Part shown: one piece after another, positions 58,501 to 64,000 of the stretch
Layout: the number at the start of each line of letters is the position of its first letter
Position numbering within the stretch: position 1 is the first letter of the stretch
DNA from: Montifringilla adamsi
Taxonomy: Eukaryota; Chordata; Aves; Passeriformes; Passeridae
Direction: 5' to 3'
NCBI GenBank assembly: GCA_017590115.1
Contig: JAGGNK010008337.1
Location: 4,083,609-4,147,608 of the forward strand
DNA length: 64,000 bases
Translations under genes and position numbers: made by a program
The notes under the pieces: model-generated
What the model was told of the DNA's origin: nothing
What the model saw: only the letters and a program-made list of their open reading frames with translations
Database searches by the model: none

Positions 58501-61500
58501 GTTCTTTGAAATCTTCTTTTTACTGTCCCCTTCAAAGTTCTCCCAACTTTTCCCAGTTCCTCCCCATCTCAATGTCTAGGCAGACCAGAAAAAGCACTTT
58601 GCCCTTCCCTGTGGCAACATAATAAAGATAATATAATATAGACATCAATAGAATATAGATAATGAAATACTTTGCATGTATTGAGACTTTTCTTTTAAGC
58701 TGTGAAATAATTTTCAAGGAGCGTGATATGGACAGAAAGAAGATTGAGGAGCTCATGGAGGAAAATATGACCCTGGAAATGGCTCAGAAACAAAGTATGG
58801 ATGAGTCTTTGCATCTTGGCTGGGAGCTGGAGCAGATAAACAGGACTACTGAACTTTCTGAAGGTAAACATAAATGATTGAAATTGAAATCTCAGAGGCT
58901 AGGTAGCATTAGGAAATTAAATGTCCTTATTTCTGAAGTACAGAGCATGTTGTCCTCTGGAGAAATGCTGATTTCCATGGATCCATTGAAATACAGCTTA
59001 CATGAGAAGTCTGTTCTTGTGGTTCTGGGTCAGTTAAATAGTTGTGTAAACCCCATAAAAACCTTGAAATTGCATACTTTGCCATTCACACTTCTGTACT
59101 CTGCAGCACAGATCATGAGTCTTCTTGCTTTGCTGTTCTTAAAGTTAAGGAGAAGAGCTGTGGTAAAAATTTTGACTCCTCTATATAACATGCTTGGATA
59201 CAAACTGGATTCTGTGCAAAGCACTTGTGGATTTTGGAGACACATCCTGAGTTGTGGGGAACAAATCTGTGCTGTGATTAGGAACATTGGGAGAGTAGAA
59301 CATATTTTAATTTCTAATATTTCTAATCCTTATCAGCTCTGGTCACTAAGAGGGCATTGGGAGGACCTTCAAAGGCTGTTAAATCCTCTAAGTTGAAAAA
59401 TGCAGAAACCAAAGAATTCTGGCTGATAAGTCACGTTTTATTTAAATAATGGTGTTTTTCTCCTGCAGTGCCACAGAAATCACTGGGCCATGAGGTGAAT
59501 GAGCTGACATCCAGCAGGTTACTGAAGCTGGAAATGGAAAACCAAAGTTTGCTGAAGACTGTGGAAGAGCTCCAAAGTGCAGTGGGCTCTGTGGAAGGCA
59601 GCAGTTCAAGGATTCTGAAAATGGAAAAAGAAAACCAAAGACTTAGCAAGAAGGTAAAGGTCAGGGTGTGCTTGGATTGTGTGAGAGCTGCCTGATGTTC
59701 TTTGCTATTTTCTTCCCAAAGGGTAATTTTATGAATTGCTGTTATTTTGGGTAAAGCATTACAAGGGTCTAAGTGGAGTTAGAGTGTTTGTAAGTTTATG
59801 GTAAAAAATGAAACCACCTCCAAGAGGTTTTTCTCTTCTTTATTGTGTGAGTGTGTGACCGGTTTATTCAGAAAGGTCTTAGACCAGTGAGGGGAAGAAA
59901 TAATAATATATTGGGGATATGATGAGTAATGGAAGTGGTTTAGAATACTGAAGAGCATTAATTTTGGTAATTATGTAGCAGAAGAAAGTGTGTGTGCAGA
60001 AGTGGAGAGTGAGCGATGAGTCTGAGATGAAAACTTGGTCCTGTGTCCTCATTTTAGCTGAGGGAGGGAGAAGGTGGGTCAAGGAATTGTTAAACAGCTC
60101 AAGAGGGGAGTTTGCCAGGTTTAACAGTACTTTGCTCCTCAAATTATGTGTATCAAATAGAATAATTTAGTCAGTGGTATTTATAGAGAATAAAAATCAC
60201 AAAAAGAAAAAAGAAGCTGGGGCTAATTACAGTGGAGTGAAAATGTCTAAAGTTCCTGAAATAGCTATGACTTCAGCAGCTATTTCAGGTGAAAGACTAT
60301 TCTTAGAGTGGCTAAGAGATAATTAAAAAAAGAAAATTAAAGAAATCCCTACTGTATTCCATGCTTCCATAAGTTTTCTGATTCCTAAGAAGCTGGTGTT
60401 TTTTGGAGCAGCCTCTGTGCTGTGCCCATAGGAAAGCTGGGAGGTACAAAAGAAAGGAATAGGTGTAGGAAACACACAAACATCATTCAGGTCAACTTGT
60501 TGCCATGTAAATGTGGCAGAGAAATCATGCTTGGGTATTTTAAATTTTAAATAGCTTTGCTCTCTGCAAGTTGGAAACACTTGACAAAACAAACTCATGT
60601 ATTTAATTCCCAAGGAATCATCTTAATTATCTCTTGAAGTAGTTAAGTAAGATCAAACAACGTTCAACCATCCTAAGTTAAAGGGGTCTTGGAGGAGCAG
60701 TATAAATCTCACTGAAATGGAATTTTAAGAGAAAAAAAAGATGCTTGAGGAAATATCCAGAGCCTGAGAAAATCTGACCCTTTTTTTTTTTTTACACTAA
60801 AGTACTTTATAGATACAGTGTTCTGAGCCAGGGAGAAAATTCTGGCAGGAGTAAATGTATTCCCAGAAGAAATTAATGTTTCAATTAAAGATTAGAAAAT
60901 TCTGTTTAATTCTTTCCCTTAAGCTGCTTTATTCATTTCTATAAGGGTGCCTCCAACCCAGCTAAGACTGTCATTTTTAAGTACATTTTAAAACTTTTGT
61001 CTCTCTTTCCAGCTTGAAGAGCTGGAGAATGAAATTAGCCAAGAGAAACAAAGTCTTCAGAACAGTCAAAATCAGAGTAAAGATTTGCTGAAAGAAAAAG
61101 CACAGCTTGAAAAGACACTTGAAGCACTTCGAGAGAACTCCGAGCGACAAGTGAGTAGCAGAACCAAAAGTTTTAATGCTGCTTTGTGCTCTGCTGGTCT
61201 CCTTTTGTAGCATTTTACAGACAGAAAGGGACTGTAAATGTAGTGGATTTGCCAAAAGGAGGTTCCTGCAGGAAAACAGCTTTGCTGGGAGCTGCAGGCA
61301 GTGAGAGACGTGACTCATTTCTGGCTGGGGCTTTCCTGGTGGGTTTAGAGCACTCCCACGGCTTCATGGGCATCTGCTGGAGCTGCTTGGAGGGTGTAGC
61401 TCAGCCAGGAGGGAAAATTGGAAACTTTGGAGGGAAGCCAGACACCTCCCAGAGGAGGAGAGCAGGTCCCAGGCAGCTGGCAGTGTGTGGAGTAATGTTG

Positions 61501-64000
61501 GAGTAATGTGAGAGTACTGATGGGAATTGCAGCAGCCTCGGGTGCAGCTCCATCATTCTGCCCTGCACTGGGATGGGTTCCTGCTGTCACCACCTGGATT
61601 TATTTGTGCCTGCCAAAAACTGGCATCTGACTCCTTGTTAAAGATGTACCTGTGCCTGATGGACACTGGCACCTTTGAGGTGTCTGCAGAGCAGCCAGCA
61701 GGAAAAAGAATTCTGGAAGTTTCTGGAATTCCCAGATTTAGGAATTGAGTCCTTCAGAATTAGAACTGCAGTTAGTTTTTATAAATTCTATTTATACCTC
61801 CTGATGACTTGGCCATTTAGTTTAATTTAAAGTACAGTATTCTGAAATGCAGAATATTAGATTTCAAAAAATGCTGAATATTTTTAAAGGCCATTCATCA
61901 GTAAATGGAATTCCAGAAGGAAGAAAAAAGGGAGGTGGAAAAGAAAAAGCTTGGCATGGAAGGTTTGCTTTCATTTAAAGATACATATCTTGTTTTAGGA
62001 CTGATATTTCAATGGGCCTATTTCTGCTTAAAAATAATACATTTAGGGGCTGATGGGGCAACAGCATCTTCCATATCTCTTCCAAAATCCTGTGCTGACA
62101 CTGGAGTTGACTGTAGGAGGTTTGTTTGATCTCATCTGAAATCCTGGAGGCATTTATCAGGATCTTTTTGTAGAATTGGGATTCTAGAAGCAGAATTCAT
62201 GGACAGTAATTCAGTGCCATGCCAGGTGCTCCAGAGCTGTGTTTTTAGGCACCTGTTAAGGAGTTTCTGGTGAATATTCCAGAGCAGTGTGTCATTGCTG
62301 GGAGCAGAGCTGTGGATCTGTAATTAATAGTTCCATTCAGATTTCACTGTGGAACAGCCTGTAATTTTCTCGGTCTGTTTTTCATTGCAAGCAGCACTTT
62401 TGCTTTTCTCCCAAACAGTTTATTGTTGAAACATCCCTTACACTGGGTTATTAGTGTACATTTAAATATTGATCCAAACAGTTTTGCTGGATTTTGCTGT
62501 CTGGTGTTACATGCCCAAATAATTCCAAATTATTTGGAGCAACCTAAAGAGTCAAGAAATACTAAAAATTAAGGTGTAAGTTCTGCCTTTATCCTTGAGG
62601 TAGATCTGGGAAAATGTTTCCTATGAAAATAATTCCACTATGATTTAATTTCTCTGAAGCTGGTTTGAAACAGAGTAACCAAAGGTTCTTTTTAACTCAG
62701 AAATCAGTGTAACTTTGGTGTGTTTCTTCTCAAATTGTTGTTGAATGTGATCAGGGTTCCCTCATTTCCCACCCATCACCTCTACTTTTTCCTAATGAAT
62801 TAAAGAGATTATTGTGGCTCCCACACCTCCCTCCATCTCAGGTTTGGTTTAGAACTTGCTGCAGTCCTGTTCTTCGTGGACACAGCTCTGGAAATCACAG
62901 AGTGTAAGAAAAAACAATCTAAACATGGGTAAACACAAATGAAAATTAAATTAGCTAGGAAATAGGTAAAGCTTTCTTTTGATTTGTGCTTTATTAGTTT
63001 TGGGTTTATGTTTATCTATTAATATTCAAGAGGAAGAGATTTGAATATTTACTTTGTTGTCAAACTTGAAATAATGTTTGTAGTTCTTCCCATAAACATT
63101 AGCAGATTTTCTTTAACTTAAAAGGTGCATATGATACGATGAGTATCTTTCAGTTTAGGTATGAAAGCAATTCCTTGTTGGCACATTGTTTATCACTTTA
63201 CCATTTTTCTACCCAAATTAGATTAAACTCTTAGAACAAGAAAATGAACACTTGAATCAAACTGTGGCTTCTCTAAGGCAGCGCTCACAAATCAGTGCTG
63301 AGGCAAGAATGAAAGAAATCGAGAAGGAAAATAAAATCCTCCATGAGTCTATCAAAGAGACTAGCAGTAAGTTAAATAAGATTGAATTTGAAAAAAAACA
63401 AGTCAGGAAAGAACTGGAACACTACAAAGAGAAAGGGGAGAGGGCAGAAGAATTGGAGAACGAGCTGCATCGTCTGGAGAAGGAAAATGAGTTATTACAG
63501 AAGAAAATCACCAACCTAAATATCACTTGTGAGAAGATCGAGGCCTTAGAACAAGAGAACTCTGACCTGGAGACGGAGAACAGAAAGCTGAAAAAAACCT
63601 TGGACAGCCTGAAAAACCTCACTTTTCAATTAGAATCGTTAGAAAAGGAGAATTCCCAACTCGACGAAGAAAATTTAGAGTTACGGAGGACAATTGAATC
63701 CTTGAAGTGTACAAGCATTAAAGTGGCACAGTTACAGTTAGAAAATAAGGAGCTGGAGAGTGAAAAGGAGCAGCTCAAAAAAAGCCTTGAACTGATGAAA
63801 GCCTCTTTTAAGAAGACTGAACGCTTGGAAGTCAGTTACCAAGGCCTGGACACAGAAAACCAAAGGCTACAGAAAGCCCTGGAAAACAGCAATAAGAAGA
63901 TTCAGCAATTAGAGAGCGAATTACAAGATTTAGAGACTGAAAATCAGACCCTGCAAAAGAACTTGGAAGAGTTAAAAATCTCCAGTAAGCGCCTGGAGCA
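28754..64000 (+). CDS. CCDC88A: CCDC88A (girdin/GIV), N-terminal 15 coding exons; continues past the window
   Basis: Exons 28754-28816, 28938-29038, 43325-43433, 47050-47119, 50675-50733, 51319-51402, 51967-52107, 52917-53086, 55903-55984, 56552-56710, 58085-58231, 58719-58863, 59469-59653, 61013-61150 and 63222-64000 join to 2432 nt, about 810 residues. The protein begins [13 protein letters not shown] and is recognised as girdin throughout; the human protein has 1871 residues, so about 43 percent is here. Residues 1 to about 195 form the Hook domain, which in Hook and CCDC88 proteins contacts dynein light intermediate chain. From about 230 a long heptad-repeat coiled coil (dimerisation) begins and runs off the window. 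The actin-, AKT- and G-alpha-binding C-terminus lies outside. All exon phases match. The start has a strong context (AAAATGG). Confidence 0.97.
28938..29038 (+). CDS. CCDC88A: CCDC88A exon 2 (residues 22-54)
   Basis: 101 nt after acceptor TTCCAG; donor GTGAGT; ends in phase 2. Encodes [19 protein letters not shown] and the helix leading to EVMLQ. Intron 1 is only 121 bp. Confidence 0.97.
31487..31525. repeat. A homopolymer, 39 bases
   Basis: An uninterrupted A run of 39, long for a bird genome. No AATAAA lies just before it and I find no clear target-site duplication, so a retrocopy tail is possible but unproven. Length may be affected by assembly error. Confidence 0.9.
42380..42720 (-). mobile_element. 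Probable ancient CR1-like LINE relic
   Basis: The plus strand contains AAATCATTAATGACAATGTTGAA, then CCTGCTGGGAGCCCTGG, CATCCCATCCAGCTCTCATTT and later CCATGAGAAATCCCAGTGAAT. The order and wording resemble the reverse complement of the reverse-transcriptase part of CR1-type elements. It is strongly diverged, with no intact frame. Confidence 0.4.
43325..43433 (+). CDS. CCDC88A: CCDC88A exon 3 (residues 55-91)
   Basis: 109 nt, acceptor TCGCAG, donor GTCAGT. Encodes [17 protein letters not shown] and [13 protein letters not shown], the conserved Hook-domain core. Phase 2 in, phase 0 out. Confidence 0.97.
43434..47049 (+). other. CCDC88A intron 3 (3.6 kb)
   Basis: A GC-rich patch at about 43860-44230 gives open frames on both strands that look like chance. 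The rest is AT-rich. Nothing else recognisable. Confidence 0.7.
47050..47119 (+). CDS. CCDC88A: CCDC88A exon 4 (residues 92-114)
   Basis: 70 nt, acceptor TTGTAG, donor GTAAGT. Encodes [20 protein letters not shown], a hydrophobic helix of the Hook domain. Ends in phase 1. Confidence 0.97.
47120..50674 (+). other. CCDC88A intron 4 (3.6 kb)
   Basis: No recognisable exon, RNA gene or transposon. A purine-rich stretch covers about 49270-49660 on the plus strand. Confidence 0.7.
50675..50733 (+). CDS. CCDC88A: CCDC88A exon 5 (residues 115-134)
   Basis: 59 nt, acceptor TCTCAG, donor GTGAGT. Encodes [20 protein letters not shown], with the run of six leucines typical of girdin. Phase 1 in, phase 0 out. 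Confidence 0.97.
51319..51402 (+). CDS. CCDC88A: CCDC88A exon 6 (residues 135-162)
   Basis: 84 nt, phase 0 at both ends, acceptor TTTTAG. Encodes [17 protein letters not shown] and AAVAAHIQE. The donor GTATTT is weak and is followed at 51410-51418 by nine Gs. Confidence 0.96.
51967..52107 (+). CDS. CCDC88A: CCDC88A exon 7 (residues 163-209)
   Basis: 141 nt, phase 0, acceptor ATGTAG, donor GTATGG. Encodes [15 protein letters not shown], then [20 protein letters not shown] at the end of the Hook domain. The short stretch VIVLTQEYV between them differs from the human sequence as I recall it. Confidence 0.96.
52382..52756. mobile_element. Solo LTR of a songbird endogenous retrovirus
   Basis: About 375 bp beginning TGTGGTAGTTTCTGGGGTCC and ending AAATATGACAGTGACA (TG...CA ends). 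It matches a common passerine LTR in wording, including a stretch with CACAGCTGGACGGTGATTGG and CTTCTCAGCATCCCAGGAGA. No internal retroviral region is present. The flanks show only a 3-base possible duplication. It sits in CCDC88A intron 7 and ends 160 bp before exon 8. Orientation is not certain. Confidence 0.7.
52917..53086 (+). CDS. CCDC88A: CCDC88A exon 8 (residues 210-265)
   Basis: 170 nt, acceptor CCTCAG, donor GTGAGT, ends in phase 2. Encodes [19 protein letters not shown], a serine-proline linker ([17 protein letters not shown]), then the first heptads ([16 protein letters not shown]). Much richer in G+C and CpG than its introns. Confidence 0.97.
53298..53391. repeat. Duplicated 93-94 bp sequence, copy A
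   Basis: Aligns with 55762-55855 in the same orientation with about 12 mismatches by eye. Shared blocks include CTCACAAATCTCAGCA and GGTGATCATTA. It may belong to an unnamed interspersed family. Confidence 0.8.
53747..53770. repeat. GT dinucleotide microsatellite
   Basis: About eleven GT/TG steps with one AT interruption near the start. Confidence 0.9.
55762..55855. repeat. Duplicated 93-94 bp sequence, copy B
   Basis: Second copy of 53298-53391, ending about 47 bp before exon 9 and so overlapping the region that holds the branch point and pyrimidine tract upstream. Confidence 0.8.
55903..55984 (+). CDS. CCDC88A: CCDC88A exon 9 (residues 266-293)
   Basis: 82 nt after acceptor TTCAAG (A at -3), donor GTGTGG. 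Encodes [18 protein letters not shown] and KRLQQE, coiled coil. Phase 2 in, phase 0 out. Confidence 0.96.
56552..56710 (+). CDS. CCDC88A: CCDC88A exon 10 (residues 294-346)
   Basis: 159 nt, phase 0, acceptor TCCCAG, donor GTGAAG. Encodes [20 protein letters not shown] and [20 protein letters not shown], the best conserved girdin coiled-coil stretch, shared with the CCDC88 and Hook families. Confidence 0.97.
56711..58084 (+). other. CCDC88A intron 10 (1.4 kb)
   Basis: AT-rich. The exon 10 frame reads on for 62 further codons into the intron before a stop. No element recognised. Confidence 0.7.
58085..58231 (+). CDS. CCDC88A: CCDC88A exon 11 (residues 347-395)
   Basis: 147 nt, phase 0, acceptor TTGCAG, donor GTGAGT. 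Encodes [19 protein letters not shown] and [18 protein letters not shown], coiled coil. Confidence 0.97.
58719..58863 (+). CDS. CCDC88A: CCDC88A exon 12 (residues 396-443)
   Basis: 145 nt, acceptor TTCAAG with a weak pyrimidine tract, donor GTAAAC, ends in phase 1. Encodes [19 protein letters not shown] and [13 protein letters not shown]. Confidence 0.96.
59469..59653 (+). CDS. CCDC88A: CCDC88A exon 13 (residues 444-505)
   Basis: 185 nt, acceptor CTGCAG, donor GTAAAG. Encodes [20 protein letters not shown] and [14 protein letters not shown], coiled coil. Phase 1 in, phase 0 out. Confidence 0.97.
59654..61012 (+). other. CCDC88A intron 13 (1.4 kb)
   Basis: AT-rich, with a T run at 60781-60793. 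No exon or element recognised. Confidence 0.7.
61013..61150 (+). CDS. CCDC88A: CCDC88A exon 14 (residues 506-551)
   Basis: 138 nt, phase 0, acceptor TTCCAG, donor GTGAGT. Encodes [17 protein letters not shown] and [19 protein letters not shown], coiled coil. Confidence 0.97.
61151..63221 (+). other. CCDC88A intron 14 (2.1 kb)
   Basis: A GC-richer block at about 61250-61700, otherwise AT-rich. No exon, RNA gene or transposon recognised. Confidence 0.7.
63222..64000 (+). CDS. CCDC88A: CCDC88A exon 15, partial (residues 552 to about 810)
   Basis: Acceptor AAATTAG, then 779 nt open to the window edge with no donor reached. This is the long coiled-coil exon of girdin: [56 protein letters not shown] and, near the edge, [13 protein letters not shown]. 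The sequence is dominated by Leu, Glu, Lys, Gln and Asn in heptads. The frame joins exon 14. Confidence 0.97.
   Translation, partial: MKLLEQENEHLNQTVASLRQRSQISAEARMKEIEKENKILHESIKETSSKLNKIEFEKKQVRKELEHYKEKGERAEELENELHRLEKENELLQKKITNLNITCEKIEALEQENSDLETENRKLKKTLDSLKNLTFQLESLEKENSQLDEENLELRRTIESLKCTSIKVAQLQLENKELESEKEQLKKSLELMKASFKKTERLEVSYQGLDTENQRLQKALENSNKKIQQLESELQDLETENQTLQKNLEELKISSKRLE

Overview
The window is vertebrate nuclear DNA, most likely from a bird and probably a songbird. Genes are split by GT-AG introns of up to 14 kb. Two CpG islands sit in AT-rich, CpG-poor DNA. A reverse-oriented CR1 LINE tail and a solo LTR of a type I know from passerine genomes support the bird placement. 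No sequence search was run; identities rest on protein recognition.

Two protein genes stand head to head. On the minus strand, 818-10458 holds a complete CFAP36 (CCDC104/BARTL1): ten coding exons, 1065 nt, 354 residues, with its first exon in a CpG island at about 10.06-10.72 kb. On the plus strand, CCDC88A (girdin/GIV) starts at 28754 and runs off the right edge. Fifteen coding exons (the last one cut by the window end) give 2432 nt, about 810 residues: the whole N-terminal Hook domain and the first part of the coiled coil. CFAP36 next to CCDC88A matches the gene order on human 2p16.1. In every case the splice phases join adjacent exons without a frame break.

The 17 kb between the two promoters (10.7-28 kb) has no gene I can name. 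It holds an old CR1 fragment, short dispersed duplicates, simple repeats, and three possible minus-strand exons (19.05-19.23, 23.12-23.17 and 24.72-24.82 kb) that may belong to an unrecognised transcript. Directly against the CCDC88A CpG island lies a 1.25 kb GC-rich minisatellite (26.35-27.60 kb): about 19 degenerate units of about 65 bp, with a second layer of periodicity near 310-340 bp.

The CCDC88A leader, if read without a splice, carries seven upstream start codons that all terminate before the main ATG. Intron 2 is 14.3 kb and holds a 39-base A run and a diverged CR1 relic. Intron 7 carries a solo LTR ending 160 bp before exon 8. Intron 8 holds two copies of a 93-94 bp sequence.

The two proteins have separate known roles: CFAP36 is an ARL3-binding ciliary protein, and girdin is an actin- and G-protein-linked scaffold. 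I see no evidence that they act together. The most interesting leads are the nested minisatellite at the CCDC88A promoter, the uORF cluster, and the unexplained exon-like segment at 19.05-19.23 kb.
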